Assembly: GCA_026394555.1 (NCBI GenBank)
Contig: JAPKXZ010000052.1
Span: 1 to 64,000, forward strand
Direction: 5' to 3'
DNA from: Methanothrix sp.
GTDB taxonomy: Archaea > Halobacteriota > Methanosarcinia > Methanotrichales > Methanotrichaceae
Length of the DNA: 64,000 bases
Both the position numbers and the translations under genes were made by a program. Below, piece after piece: positions 8,682 to 17,884 of this stretch; the first letter of the stretch is position 1, and each line of letters starts with the position of its first letter. The notes under the pieces were generated by a model that had not been told where the DNA came from, ran no database searches, and was given only the letters and a program-made list of their open reading frames with translations.

Positions 8682-9350
8682 ATGGCAAAAAAGGAGAAAA
8701 GGAAAGTGCCGCATTTTCCGCCAGGAATGCCCGCGCTATTCCTTCTTAAATCCGGCTCGATCGAAAGAGACAAGTCCGGCCGGATCTTAGACGCTCGATC
8801 TTCAGTGACCATGATAATCAACGGGCGGCATAAGATTATAGTGGACAGCGGCCTAATGGGTGAAGAAGAGCCGCTTTGCAAGGCATTGGCAGAGCTTGGC
8901 GTAAAGCCGGAGGAGATCGACTGCATTGTCAATACCCATTCCCATCCGGACCACTGTGGCAACAACCATCTATTTTCCAAAGCGAAGGTCCTGACCGCAA
9001 AGGAGGGTGATGTCATTGCACCCGGCGTTTGGGTCCTGGCAACTCCCGGCCACAGCATGGACAGCGTTTCCGTCGTAGTTGAGACGAAAACTGCCACATT
9101 GCAGATGAAAACAATAGTAATATCAGGTGATGCCCTTCCTACCTTGAGCAACTTCCAAAAAAATGTTCCGCCTGCCTTGCATGTCGATTGTGATCTGGCG
9201 ATGACCAGCATGCAGAGAATATTGGCACTTGCTGACTATGTAGTTCCTGGACACGATCTTCCCTTCTCTATCCCGAAAAAAGCATACGTCCCCCTTCCCT
9301 TCAGAATAGGGCCAGGAGAGGGTAGTGCAGCCTCTAAGCCCCCTGATTAA
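8682..9350 (+). CDS. Metallo-beta-lactamase fold hydrolase
   Basis: 222 residues with the MBL-fold metal motif THSHPDHCGNNH (about 85-96), an ATPGHSMDSVSV His segment, a GDALPTLSNF Asp segment and a final VPGHDLPF His. All ligands for a binuclear metal site appear present. The family includes thioesterases, glyoxalase II-like enzymes and nucleases, and the substrate cannot be told. It follows purB by two bases, so the two are probably cotranscribed, though no functional link is evident. Confidence 0.85.
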   Translation: MAKKEKRKVPHFPPGMPALFLLKSGSIERDKSGRILDARSSVTMIINGRHKIIVDSGLMGEEEPLCKALAELGVKPEEIDCIVNTHSHPDHCGNNHLFSKAKVLTAKEGDVIAPGVWVLATPGHSMDSVSVVVETKTATLQMKTIVISGDALPTLSNFQKNVPPALHVDCDLAMTSMQRILALADYVVPGHDLPFSIPKKAYVPLPFRIGPGEGSAASKPPD

Positions 9351-9423
9351 ATTCTGGCAAAATTGATCCTGCGATCCATTGTATATGAAGGATAGATATA
9401 CCCGGAAATCTAAGATTAGGCAA

Positions 9424-9442
9424 CCTATAAATACTTATAAAA
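9424..9442 (+). promoter_or_regulatory. Likely TATA box; probably leaderless transcript
   Basis: cctataaatacttataaaa lies about 12-29 bases before the ATG at 9453. With the usual TATA-to-start distance of about 25-28 bases, transcription would begin at or next to the start codon, so the mRNA is probably leaderless. Confidence 0.4.
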
Positions 9443-9452
9443 TGTATATGTT

Positions 9453-10520
9453 ATGCGAATGCAGCTAAAATTGACATCAAAGGAGAGGTTAGTTCTTTAT
9501 GGTCTTGCCAGATATCCGGGGCTCAGTGACATAGATCTCGCTTCTAATATTGGCGTTGATCGCTCAACAATATTCAAGAGCAAAAGAAAGTTTAGAGATT
9601 GGAAACTCATAAAACTTTTGAATGTGCCTTCCGGAGAAGCTGTAGGTGCCGAAATCCTGACCTCCGTCTTCGTGAAATACAATCCGACTGCTCCCTTTGA
9701 GGTAAGAAAGGGTTCCCCCTCTTATCAGAATTGGGTCAATTATCCTAATTGCGTCTCGCACATCGCCACAGATACTGATTCAGTATCGACCTTCTACTCT
9801 CGAAGTCTCACTGACTTCCGGGTGAACTTCGATCCTATAATCGACGAATACTACCGGAACGATTTTGTGGAGGATATTCATTACTTCCATTATCCCTTCC
9901 AGGTCTCCAGCTACTCGGCGGATGCTGCTCTCGCGGTAGACGGCCTCTTTGATCTCACCAGATCCGATCTTTCAGGGGAGATAATACCACCCAAGGCCGC
10001 TTTAACTGAGGACTCCCGCCTCACAGAGAAGGACAAGCTCACGCTCTACGCCTTTGTGAAGTATCCCATGCTCTCCGACCTGGAGCTTTCCCGGAGGACG
10101 GGCATCTCCCGGCCCACCATCTCCGGAAAGCGAACCAAGTTCTTCCAGAACGGGCTATTGACTCGCGAGGCCTACGTGGATTGGCAAAAGATCTGCTGCG
10201 AGCTGATGTCCTTTTATCATGTGCGCATCAGGCACGGTCACGATCGCGAGGATCTTTCCCAGGTTTACCAGGCCTTCCGCAGGATTGGAGCGCCTCTGTA
10301 CAGCTATCTGCAGCCGGGGGAGATCTTCGGCGCCTTCCTGTCCACAGGCTATCCGGATCTAAAGAACCGCATGGATAAGGAGCTTCGCGCTCTCTCTGCC
10401 CAGGGCCTCATCGAGGAGCGGCCCATGCTCGTGATCATGCCCCTTACCGAGATCAAGGCCAGCAAGATCGATTACTCGCCCATGGTGGCTAAAATGCTGG
10501 ATGTGAGCAAGGAGATCTGA
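9453..10520 (+). CDS. Transcription regulator with two winged-helix repeats
   Basis: 355 residues. Two copies of a winged helix-turn-helix are seen: residues about 8-45 (KERLVLYGLARYPGLSDIDL, then IGVDRSTIFKSKRKFRDW) and about 190-230 (KDKLTLYAFVKYPMLSDLEL, then TGISRPTISGKRTKFFQ). Both keep the same YPxLSDxxLxxxxGxxRxTI pattern, so the gene arose by internal duplication. Each is followed by an alpha/beta region that could be a sensor domain. It is a methanogen-type regulator whose target is unknown. The start could also be the second Met, two codons in. Confidence 0.7.
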   Translation: MRMQLKLTSKERLVLYGLARYPGLSDIDLASNIGVDRSTIFKSKRKFRDWKLIKLLNVPSGEAVGAEILTSVFVKYNPTAPFEVRKGSPSYQNWVNYPNCVSHIATDTDSVSTFYSRSLTDFRVNFDPIIDEYYRNDFVEDIHYFHYPFQVSSYSADAALAVDGLFDLTRSDLSGEIIPPKAALTEDSRLTEKDKLTLYAFVKYPMLSDLELSRRTGISRPTISGKRTKFFQNGLLTREAYVDWQKICCELMSFYHVRIRHGHDREDLSQVYQAFRRIGAPLYSYLQPGEIFGAFLSTGYPDLKNRMDKELRALSAQGLIEERPMLVIMPLTEIKASKIDYSPMVAKMLDVSKEI

Positions 10521-10528
10521 AGATTGCA

Positions 10529-11359
10529 TTGCCTGGCGAGATTGCCGTAGTCTGCTCCAGGGCAGATCCGGCAAGCCTCAATATTTATGAACGTCTGCTG
10601 GAGTTACGGTCCTGGCAGTGCAAAGAGGACTACAGTTCTTACGGTCGATGGCTACTGATAATTCACGATGAAAAGCAGACACGTTTAAGCGGGCTGGATG
10701 ATCGATTGATCGATTTAGGATTGCAGCCGGAGATGGTGGTCTTTGCCAGCCGGCATGAGGCGAAAGCCGGTTTGCCATGGCTGGGTGGGCATTTCACTGG
10801 CATACAAGAAGACGGCCAGAGCAAGCTTTCTGCGGCGGCATCCTCTGGCCTGAGGTCATTTTTGCATAACGTTGCCAATCAAGTTCTACCCGGTTTTGCG
10901 GTATCTGCCGAGGCCACTCATCACGGGCCGGTGGACTTGAAGACGCCCTGCTTTTTTGCAGAGATAGGCAGCACTCTTAAGGAATGGCAGGATCGGCAGG
11001 CAGGGGAAGCGGTAGCCAGGGCAATTTTAGCCCTGGAGACAAAGGAGCTTCCCGTATTCCTGGGCTTTGGGGGCGGGCATTATGTGGCCAGGCAGACGGA
11101 ACTAATGTTCAAGGCGGAGGTGGCCTTCGGGCATCTTTTCTCCAATTACCAGATGGCGGGAGTAAATCGGGATTTAGTGGAGGAGGCATGCCAGAAATCG
11201 AAAGCTACCTATGCCTATCTTGATAGAAAGTCCCTCCGCTCCGAGGAGAGAAAGAGGATTGAGGGGATTTTAGCTGAGCTGGATTTGCCCGTGCTAAGAA
11301 GCCGGGAGATTCGAGCCAAATTCCCACTGCCGGGAACGGATCATTCGACTCCGGCATAA
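10529..11359 (+). CDS. dtdA: D-aminoacyl-tRNA deacylase (archaeal DtdA/GEK1 type)
   Basis: Hydrolyses D-amino acids from mischarged tRNAs, a cytoplasmic proofreading enzyme. The family's conserved segments are present: EATHHGPVDLKTPCFFAEIGS (about 131-150), GFGGGHYVARQTELM (about 186-200) and the preceding VVCSRADPAS N-terminus. The Gly-Gly-His and Thr-His-His residues are those expected for zinc and catalysis. At 276 residues it has normal length. It starts with TTG at 10529, eight bases after the regulator's stop. No ATG lies in a suitable place. Confidence 0.9.
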   Translation: MPGEIAVVCSRADPASLNIYERLLELRSWQCKEDYSSYGRWLLIIHDEKQTRLSGLDDRLIDLGLQPEMVVFASRHEAKAGLPWLGGHFTGIQEDGQSKLSAAASSGLRSFLHNVANQVLPGFAVSAEATHHGPVDLKTPCFFAEIGSTLKEWQDRQAGEAVARAILALETKELPVFLGFGGGHYVARQTELMFKAEVAFGHLFSNYQMAGVNRDLVEEACQKSKATYAYLDRKSLRSEERKRIEGILAELDLPVLRSREIRAKFPLPGTDHSTPA

Positions 11360-11384
11360 AACGCGAATCTATGGAAAGAGCGAA

Positions 11385-12131
11385 ATGAAGAAATTGACCT
11401 TTGCGCTACTGGGAATTCTCGCTATGATTCTCCTTATTTCCAGCGCTGGCCTCAGTGAGGCAAAGGATGCAGTCTCTTGCCCCAATGATACCGCTATAAC
11501 TTGGTTTCCCAAAATAGACACGGCGAGACTTTCGGCCTCAGAAAACGTTGATTTTATCCCCAATTTGAAGGCCTATCAGCAGACGACTGACTATACCTGT
11601 GGCCCGGCAGCATTGCTTTCTCTGGCTAAATTCTACGAAATGCCTGATATTGAGGAAAACGCAAAGACTGAAATGAAAATATCTCAAGAAGCTGGCACAA
11701 GAGATTTTAATTCATCAAGGCCCGGGACTAAACCGCAAGAGATGGTTGCCTGGCTTGAGAAGAATGGCTTTTCTGTGCAACTTGAGTTTGAGGATAAGGG
11801 AGACGGCACTGCATTGGAGCGGCTTCGCGACAATATTCATAACGGCATTCCAACCCTGGTGGAATGGATAGATCTTAGCGGACACTGGGCTATAGCCGTT
11901 GGATACGACTATCGCAACGCAAGCGATCCGTGGGATGATGTCCTAATTCTGGCTGATCCTTATGATAGGTATGATGATTATTGCGACGGCTACTCCTTCG
12001 TGAATGCCAATCGCTTTTACTGGATGTGGTTTGACGCTCTGTATTTCGACAACACCACCTGGCGAACCATGATCACTGCCACCCCGAAGAAGCCTTTCGG
12101 GCAGAAGTCAATCATGGAATACTACTTGTAA
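11385..12131 (+). CDS. Secreted C39-like cysteine peptidase domain protein
   Basis: 248 residues with an N-terminal signal peptide (hydrophobic 6-22, cleavage near SEAKD). The catalytic Cys lies in TDYTCGPAALLSLA (about residue 70), the His in LSGHWAIAVGYDY (about 166) and the Asp in LILADPYDR. This is the peptidase C39/papain-like order. Because C39_2 proteins often act on unknown extracellular peptides, the role is open. No ABC transporter or bacteriocin peptide is adjacent, which argues against a bacteriocin-processing role. Confidence 0.8.
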   Translation: MKKLTFALLGILAMILLISSAGLSEAKDAVSCPNDTAITWFPKIDTARLSASENVDFIPNLKAYQQTTDYTCGPAALLSLAKFYEMPDIEENAKTEMKISQEAGTRDFNSSRPGTKPQEMVAWLEKNGFSVQLEFEDKGDGTALERLRDNIHNGIPTLVEWIDLSGHWAIAVGYDYRNASDPWDDVLILADPYDRYDDYCDGYSFVNANRFYWMWFDALYFDNTTWRTMITATPKKPFGQKSIMEYYL

Positions 12132-12295
12132 AATATTTTAATATAAATTAACGATGCACCAGAGTTACTATTAACAGGATTTATTCCAACTTTTTCCGGC
12201 AAAAAGTGCATATCAACAAAAAGAATTTATACCAAAAGAACACCATAACAGTATATCAAAATAAATTAAGTTTTAATTCCGGGCCAGTGGTAAAA

Positions 12296-12628
12296 ATGTC
12301 AAAAAATTCAGGGAACAGCCCCAAAAGCAGCTTCTCTGCCCTGCAAGAGAGAGCACTCGATCTCATCGGCTCACAAGGAAACGGCCTGTTTCAGTCGGAG
12401 CTGCGTCGTCTCATGTCCATAGACAGCAGCAAGTGCTCGAAGATTGTGTGCAAGATGCAGAGTTCCGGTCTCATCTACCGAGAAAAGGTTCCCGCCAGCA
12501 GCACCTATCTGATAAAGCTCACCCGGCCCCTCCAGGAGATCTCTTTTGACAAACCTCCTCGCCGCAACATCGATAGCTACTTAACTGAGTTCTATCTGCT
12601 CTACTTGGTGCGCGGCATCTCTGGCTAG
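12296..12628 (+). CDS. Winged-helix DNA-binding protein
   Basis: 110 residues if started at the ATG at 12296 (MSKNSGN). An upstream in-frame ATG at 12206 would add 30 residues of biased composition and overlap the promoter region, so I prefer the later start. The core shows a winged helix: LQERALDLIGSQGNGLFQSE, then IDSSKCSKIVCKMQSSGLIYRE and a wing ending SSTYLIKLTR. It is similar to small archaeal MarR/Lrs14-like regulators. It is followed 21 bases later by the lipid prenyltransferase gene, which it might control or merely precede. Confidence 0.6.
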   Translation: MSKNSGNSPKSSFSALQERALDLIGSQGNGLFQSELRRLMSIDSSKCSKIVCKMQSSGLIYREKVPASSTYLIKLTRPLQEISFDKPPRRNIDSYLTEFYLLYLVRGISG

Positions 12629-12649
12629 GGGCCGCAGGGGCTTATTGCA

Positions 12650-13477
12650 TTGAAGGCATATTGGGAAATCTTGCGGCCGTTCAACTGCATGATGGCGGCA
12701 GCGGCTGCCATCGTAGGTCTCGCCATAGCCGGGGGCCTGGAACCTCTGGCAGCAGCACTCATCTTCCTCACGGTTTTCCTGATTACAGGTGCAGGAAACG
12801 CCATTAATGATTACTATGATCGAGAGATCGATGCTATAAATAGACCCAGGCGCCCCATTCCCAGCGGACGCGTCAGCGCGCGAGCCGCTTTCTATTATTC
12901 TCTGGTCCTCTTTGCCGTAGGATGCCTTTGCGCTGGTCTGGTCAACCAGATCTGCCTGGCCGTGGCAGCCTTCAACTCCCTTCTGCTCATCCTTTATGCT
13001 CGTAACCTCAAGGCCACGCCGCTAGCGGGAAACATCTCTGTGGCTTTTCTCACCGGCTCCGCCTTTCTCTTCGGCGGTGCAGCGGCGGGCCCTGCGGGCC
13101 TCTTCGCCAACCGGATTCCCTTTTTGCTCTCCTTTCTGGTTAGCATGAGCCGGGAGATCGCCAAAGACATCGAGGACATGGCCGGTGATCGGGCAGGCGG
13201 CGCGCGCACGCTGCCCATCCTGGCGGGCGAGCGCACCAGCGCGGCTCTGGCAGCGGCCTTTGCCCTGGCGGCGGTTAGCTTAGGCTTCTTTGCGCCCTTC
13301 GGCAGGGCGTACCTGATGATAGTAGTAGTAGCGGACCTGTTCTTCCTCTTCTCCGTGATAAAGATCGCCCGGGGTGACGCAACGGGCGCGCAAAAGGCGC
13401 TGAAAAAAGGAATGGCAGTGGCGCTGGTGGCGTTCTTGGCGGCGGCACTGCATCCGGCGCATCTGCTCGGGATTTGA
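12650..13477 (+). CDS. Digeranylgeranylglyceryl phosphate synthase (UbiA family)
   Basis: Adds the second geranylgeranyl chain to geranylgeranylglyceryl phosphate in archaeal membrane lipid synthesis. This is an integral membrane prenyltransferase with about eight helices in 275 residues. The two Asp-rich sites are clear: NDYYDREIDAINRPRRPIPS (about 61-80) and KDIEDMAGDRAGGARTLP (about 173-190). The start is a TTG at 12650. A UbiA-family relative with another prenyl acceptor is possible, but this length and sequence are typical of the archaeal lipid enzyme. Confidence 0.9.
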   Translation: MKAYWEILRPFNCMMAAAAAIVGLAIAGGLEPLAAALIFLTVFLITGAGNAINDYYDREIDAINRPRRPIPSGRVSARAAFYYSLVLFAVGCLCAGLVNQICLAVAAFNSLLLILYARNLKATPLAGNISVAFLTGSAFLFGGAAAGPAGLFANRIPFLLSFLVSMSREIAKDIEDMAGDRAGGARTLPILAGERTSAALAAAFALAAVSLGFFAPFGRAYLMIVVVADLFFLFSVIKIARGDATGAQKALKKGMAVALVAFLAAALHPAHLLGI

Positions 13478-13504
13478 GTGTCCGATATAATCCAAGCGGT
13501 ATAA

Positions 13505-14107
13505 TTATAGATGTATGCTAAGTGTTTCCTTGAAACGGCAGAAATAGCTCAAGTTTTCAAGCGATCTGGTGTTCAGTTCCGCTAAAATCTGAAATGAACG
13601 CTTTCCTTTGTCGTATCCTTTGTTTCTTCCGCAGTTATTCGTAGCAGATTTAAGCGCCTCCAGCAGTTCTTGTCTCGATCTTTTCTCCAAATTGTCTACT
13701 GGGATGAGATTTCCTTCCCGGAGGCATGAACCGAATACCCTATGCAGAGCCTCATGATCCACCATTATCCACGTCTCCATGCAAGTTGCCATCATCTGAG
13801 CTTGGTCATCGTTTGCACCAACTGGACGCTCCCAACTGTCGCGAATATAAAGATGATCCCAAGGGCGGTCTGAGGAAATCGGATCTTCGCTATCGACTAG
13901 AAGTATCGGATATTCATCATATCCAACTGATGCCATAGCTGTATTGAACATGTCATAGGCATTTTTGCGTCCTCCACAAGCGACAATCCTCGGCATACAT
14001 CCAACAAAGCCTAACTTTTTAATGAGCTTGCTGAATCCTTCACGGCATCGCGATCTAAGTTCTTTGCTCTCACCGCCCCCTTCGACAAATATCGTTACGC
14101 TCACCAT
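13505..14107 (-). CDS. DUF4276-like TOPRIM-type protein, partner of the AAA ATPase
   Basis: 200 residues from the ATG at 14107 (MVSVTIFVEGGGESKEL). A TOPRIM-like metal site is visible: Glu in FVEGGGES (residues 8-13) and a DxD-type ILLVDSEDP (about 73-81). METWIMVDHEAL and the helical C-terminus are typical of DUF4276. The start lies inside the ATPase stop (ATGGTGA), so translation is coupled. A longer frame starting at 14167 exists, but it would overlap the ATPase by 67 bases and lacks a better site. The arrangement parallels ATPase-TOPRIM defence pairs (OLD, PARIS, Gabija), where the TOPRIM protein is the nuclease. That role is inferred here. Confidence 0.7.
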   Translation of the reverse strand: MVSVTIFVEGGGESKELRSRCREGFSKLIKKLGFVGCMPRIVACGGRKNAYDMFNTAMASVGYDEYPILLVDSEDPISSDRPWDHLYIRDSWERPVGANDDQAQMMATCMETWIMVDHEALHRVFGSCLREGNLIPVDNLEKRSRQELLEALKSATNNCGRNKGYDKGKRSFQILAELNTRSLENLSYFCRFKETLSIHL

Positions 14108-15306
14108 CTCGTCCCCCCGATCGTACCACGGGTCCAGAGTTCGCCCAGACGATAGTCTCTTAGCCATTTTTCCAGCTTTTCGCTTTCGAGTCTTCTGATT
14201 TTTGTCTGGCCATTGTGCTTCTCACAGACGAGGACCGCGTCTGGTTGCTCAGTCATGGCATCGATAAGTATGTCCGAGTGCGTGGTTACGATTAACTGAG
14301 TGCGCTCTGAGGCGACGTTCAGCAGGTCAGCTACTTTGGGGAGGATGTCAGGATGAAGGCCGAGTTCTGGCTCCTCTATACAGATGAGCGGTGGCGGTGT
14401 CGGGTCGCACAGGATCGCTAGCAGGCAGAGATATCGCAGAGTTCCATCCGATAGCCTGGTTGCAGGGATTATAAAATCTCCTTCCGTGAAGAATACTTGG
14501 ACCGTGCCTCCTTCAATGCTCACATCGAAATCATTAAAGCCTTCGTAGAGGTCATGAAGTGCTTCGAGGATCATATTCTTCGCCTTTGGCACTCTACGTA
14601 GCCGGTTCAGGACCAGGCCCAAGTTCGAGAAGTCTTCCTCTAATCGATCGTTACGCATGTCAGCCTTCTGCGGCTCGCGGAAGACCGCGTTGCGTCCAAA
14701 ATACCACTCTCGATATATCTTGATTTGATCATAAGCGTTTGCCAGGTGAGAGATTTCCGGATACGTCTCAGGATCTCGTCGTTGGGCTAGTATGGATTGA
14801 GCTGAATCGATTGAGTCAGGCTTTAGCTTGCGTGGTTCTGTTTTATCATCTCCGCCTTTGTTTCTGACATTGATAACTGGATTCCCATCCTTATAATTGT
14901 AGTAGAAATAAGGCTCTTGATAATCTGGATAGGATTTCTCGTTCTCGATTCGCTCTTCAACCACGCTGAATGCATGATTCTCCTTCCGGAAAGCTAGGAC
15001 GTGACGTAGCGGCATGCTTCCTTGAGGATTTCTAGTTACGATGTCGATCGAGGCAACACCTTCTGGATCCCCCTTCCATATCCAGTCACTAACGCCTCCA
15101 CCTCGACGAATGACTGCACGTATGTCGCTCGGTGCGGAGCGCAGGAGGGACACTGCCTCAATGAAGTTGGACTTTCCCGAGCCATTAGTGCCTATGAGCA
15201 CGTTCAGGCTCTTTAGGGCAATGGGCTGAGTATCGGGCCCGAAAGACAGCAGATTGCTAAGCCCTATCTCAACAATCATTCGCAATTCTTCGTATTGTAC
15301 GGTCAT
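14101..15306 (-). CDS. AAA ATPase (RecF/SMC-like, AAA_15/AAA_21)
   Basis: 401 residues. Walker A GTNGSGKS is at 39-46, the ABC-type signature in TRLSDGTLRYLCLLAIL, Walker B in LICIEEPELGLHPD and the switch His in IVTTHSDILIDAM. All are in the order found in RecF/OLD-type ATPases, with the central 200 residues forming the coiled-coil or insertion region. The start at 15306 is supported by agagga seven bases before the ATG; a Met at residue 10 is an alternative. It forms a two-gene unit with the DUF4276 protein. Composition is near that of the surrounding core, so transfer, if any, is not recent. Confidence 0.8.
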   Translation of the reverse strand: MTVQYEELRMIVEIGLSNLLSFGPDTQPIALKSLNVLIGTNGSGKSNFIEAVSLLRSAPSDIRAVIRRGGGVSDWIWKGDPEGVASIDIVTRNPQGSMPLRHVLAFRKENHAFSVVEERIENEKSYPDYQEPYFYYNYKDGNPVINVRNKGGDDKTEPRKLKPDSIDSAQSILAQRRDPETYPEISHLANAYDQIKIYREWYFGRNAVFREPQKADMRNDRLEEDFSNLGLVLNRLRRVPKAKNMILEALHDLYEGFNDFDVSIEGGTVQVFFTEGDFIIPATRLSDGTLRYLCLLAILCDPTPPPLICIEEPELGLHPDILPKVADLLNVASERTQLIVTTHSDILIDAMTEQPDAVLVCEKHNGQTKIRRLESEKLEKWLRDYRLGELWTRGTIGGTRW

Positions 15307-15474
15307 TATTCCTCTTATCTTATTATGGATTAGTATAGTCTTTCCAATATTGTCTTATTCACGAAGGACGATCTGCTATCAATTCGGGGACGTTCCTTAA
15401 AAGCGTTTTCCTAAAGAAAAACTGGTAGTGTAGATATAAAATATTTAATTAAAAATAAATAAGAAAGATCAAAT

Positions 15475-17154
15475 TTATCTATGCGCAAAGTTCGCCACTA
15501 TCGTCTCGCCCACAGAATTGACCCTCACAAATCCATACCGTTCGAACTGCACCACTTTGCCCAGCTCCTCGGCAATGCCCGCCTCGCCCACGCCCTCATC
15601 CATGCCGTCCGGCTTCATAACCCGCACCTTCGGCCCGTCCACGGGCGCCCATTGAATGATCTTGGTCCTCTTGCCCATATCCTTGCCCAGGAAGCGTGCC
15701 TGCGCAGGCTCCAGGCTCGTAATTTCTACGTTGCACAGATCCTTGAGGCGGATGTTGTCTCCCACCTGCAGGCCCGCCAGGTCGCTCTTGCAGATGAACA
15801 GCCTCTTTCCCGCCGGAATCTCCCGGAAGCCCCGATCTGCTGTGGGATGCAGCGGGGCGCGCGCCAGTGCAGGCACATCGCCCTCGATTTCCAGGGCCAC
15901 CGGCTCCCAGACGAAGAAGCGGCGGTTGGCTTCGGGGTCTATGATCTTGCGGTTCTCGGCGTAAATGGAGTCCATGCTGATTGAAATGTCCGTCTCGCCC
16001 ACGCCCAGGTCGATCATGAACCTGCGCAGCGCTTCGGGCCGGATGCCCCGGCAACGCATGGCCCGCACGGTGGGGACGCGCGGATCTTCCCATCCCGTGT
16101 ACTCGCCGGCTTCGATGGCTTTGCGAAGCTTGCTGGTGCTGAAGGAGCCGAACTGATGAATCTTGATCCTGCCCCAGTGAATCACCTGAGGATACTCCCA
16201 GCCCAAATAGCCGTAGAGATATCTCTGCCGGCTCCCGCTGTCGGCCAGATCCTTGCCCCGAATGATGTGCGTGGTCCCCTGCAGGTGGTCCTCCACTGCC
16301 GACTCAAAATCGAGCAGCGGCCAGACGCGGTACTTGCTGCCAACCAGGGGATGAGAGGCGGTGACGATGCGAAAAGCGGGCCAGTCGCGTATGGCCGGGT
16401 CCTTGTGGTGCATGTCGGTCTTGACCCGCAAAACAGCGCCGCCTTCCGGCATGCGGCCATCGAGCATCTGCCGCCAGAGATCCAGGTTCTGCTCTACAGT
16501 CTGGTCCCGGTGCTCGCACTCTATTCCCTTATCCTTGTGCTCCTTGAAGACGACCTGGGCACAGCCGCAAACATAGGCTCCGCCCCGCCGTATCAGCTCT
16601 TCTGCGATAGGATAGTACTGGTCAACTCGCTCGCTGGCCGTGATCACCAGATCCGGCTGGGCACCCAGCCAGGTGCAGTCCTCCAGATACCAGCCGTAGG
16701 CCTCGGGCATGGGCCGCTTCTTTACGGGATCGGTGTCATCGAAGCGAATGATGAACTTGCCGCCGTACTTTTTCACATACTCGGAGTTGACGATGATGCC
16801 GCGCGCACTGCCAAGCGTTGGCGGCCCATTGGGATTTGGTGCAAAGCGCATGACTACGCCCTTTTCCGCCCCCAGCAGAGCGGGCAGGCCCTTGTCGGGC
16901 TCCTTCTTTTCCGAGAGCTCTGCCAGCAGCTCTGGGGCTATGGCCTGCAGCCTCTCTTGCCATTCTTCCAGGCTGGTCTTCTCCACGCCTTCCAGCACCT
17001 CTTTTACCAGAGGCGATAGCTCTTTGGCCCGGGCGCGTAGCTCCACGTGCTCGCCCAGGAGCTTGCCCATGACCGCCCCGGCATTGGGTGCGGCTTTGTA
17101 CTTCACGGCGTTTTGCAACGCATACTTTTCTATGAGCTCTCGGATCTCTTCCAT
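15475..17154 (-). CDS. gltX: Glutamyl-tRNA synthetase (archaeal type)
   Basis: Charges tRNA-Glu (and in archaea without GlnRS also tRNA-Gln, as substrate for GatDE) in the cytoplasm. 559 residues from the ATG at 17154 (MEEIRELIEKY). The longer frame to 17205 has no support. The class I signature region reads FAPNPNGPPTLGSARG, so the usual HIGH tetrapeptide appears as TLGS. I recall similar sequences in Methanosarcina GluRS. The KMSKS site reads GSFSTSKLRK. RFDDTDP and the GlnRS-like beta-barrel anticodon domain follow, as in archaeal enzymes. Full length for the family. Confidence 0.93.
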   Translation of the reverse strand: MEEIRELIEKYALQNAVKYKAAPNAGAVMGKLLGEHVELRARAKELSPLVKEVLEGVEKTSLEEWQERLQAIAPELLAELSEKKEPDKGLPALLGAEKGVVMRFAPNPNGPPTLGSARGIIVNSEYVKKYGGKFIIRFDDTDPVKKRPMPEAYGWYLEDCTWLGAQPDLVITASERVDQYYPIAEELIRRGGAYVCGCAQVVFKEHKDKGIECEHRDQTVEQNLDLWRQMLDGRMPEGGAVLRVKTDMHHKDPAIRDWPAFRIVTASHPLVGSKYRVWPLLDFESAVEDHLQGTTHIIRGKDLADSGSRQRYLYGYLGWEYPQVIHWGRIKIHQFGSFSTSKLRKAIEAGEYTGWEDPRVPTVRAMRCRGIRPEALRRFMIDLGVGETDISISMDSIYAENRKIIDPEANRRFFVWEPVALEIEGDVPALARAPLHPTADRGFREIPAGKRLFICKSDLAGLQVGDNIRLKDLCNVEITSLEPAQARFLGKDMGKRTKIIQWAPVDGPKVRVMKPDGMDEGVGEAGIAEELGKVVQFERYGFVRVNSVGETIVANFAHR

Positions 17155-17248
17155 GACACATCTCCCAAAGGCCCGGAAGATCCAGGGGAAAAATGATTCC
17201 TGCAATCTTCCTAATTCAGGTAAGTGTGCTAATTTCGATTACTATACT

Positions 17249-17704
17249 TTAATTTGATTGTTCGTTACTGAAACCTGGCTTTTTCTCTAACTTGGCTTTG
17301 GCCAGAGAAAGAGCATCTCTTATTATTTCATCATGGTCAAAAGCCAGAGGCGGCAGGCTTTCCAGAGGGAAAACCTTCGCAAACCTCGCGTCCGAGCCTG
17401 CCAAAAGCACGCCGCTGCCCCTAGCGAGAAAGGCGGCGGAGACGACGTGCCCGCGCGGATCGCGGGCGGGGTTTGAGTAGATGCCAACCAACCCTTGCAG
17501 CTCGATGACAAGGCCCGTCTCCTCGCGCGCCTCCCTGCTAGCTGCCGCCTCGACTGTTTCGCCCACTTCCACAAATCCGCCGGGCAGGGCATAGCTACCG
17601 GCAAAGGGTGGATTATCTCTCTTGATGAGCACGATCCCGTCTTGGAAGAGTATGACGGCGTCCACCGCCAGAAGGGGGGTCACAATCTGTTTCCTCTCGT
17701 TCAT
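17249..17704 (-). CDS. Nudix hydrolase (ADP-ribose pyrophosphatase-like)
   Basis: 151 residues with a perfect Nudix box, GX5EX7REUXEEXGU, at about 43-65 (GFVEVGETVEAAASREAREE plus TGL). A Pro-rich region YSNPARDPRGHVVS follows, which is the pattern of ADP-ribose or 8-oxo-dGTP type Nudix enzymes. Hydrolyses a nucleoside diphosphate linked to another moiety; the substrate is not certain. It lies 44 bases beyond the end of the open frame upstream of gltX, on the same strand, and so could be cotranscribed ahead of gltX. Confidence 0.85.
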   Translation of the reverse strand: MNERKQIVTPLLAVDAVILFQDGIVLIKRDNPPFAGSYALPGGFVEVGETVEAAASREAREETGLVIELQGLVGIYSNPARDPRGHVVSAAFLARGSGVLLAGSDARFAKVFPLESLPPLAFDHDEIIRDALSLAKAKLEKKPGFSNEQSN

Positions 17705-17884
17705 TAGGCTAAATTTCCTGCATCACAACCAAAAGGCTTATCTACGTCCCAAGTCGGATGTTTATACGGCAAAGGTCGATTATTTACCAATCCCTCCCTA
17801 CCCTACATCCAATCGACCTTTAGCTATCCTTTTTGCCAGAGACATATGATGAAGCTCTTATAACAGGCGCGATTACTATTATTG

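Noticed and set aside
16156..17019. Long open frame opposite gltX
   Set aside because: It is the antisense shadow of a confident synthetase gene; high GC keeps several frames open and no domain is recognisable.
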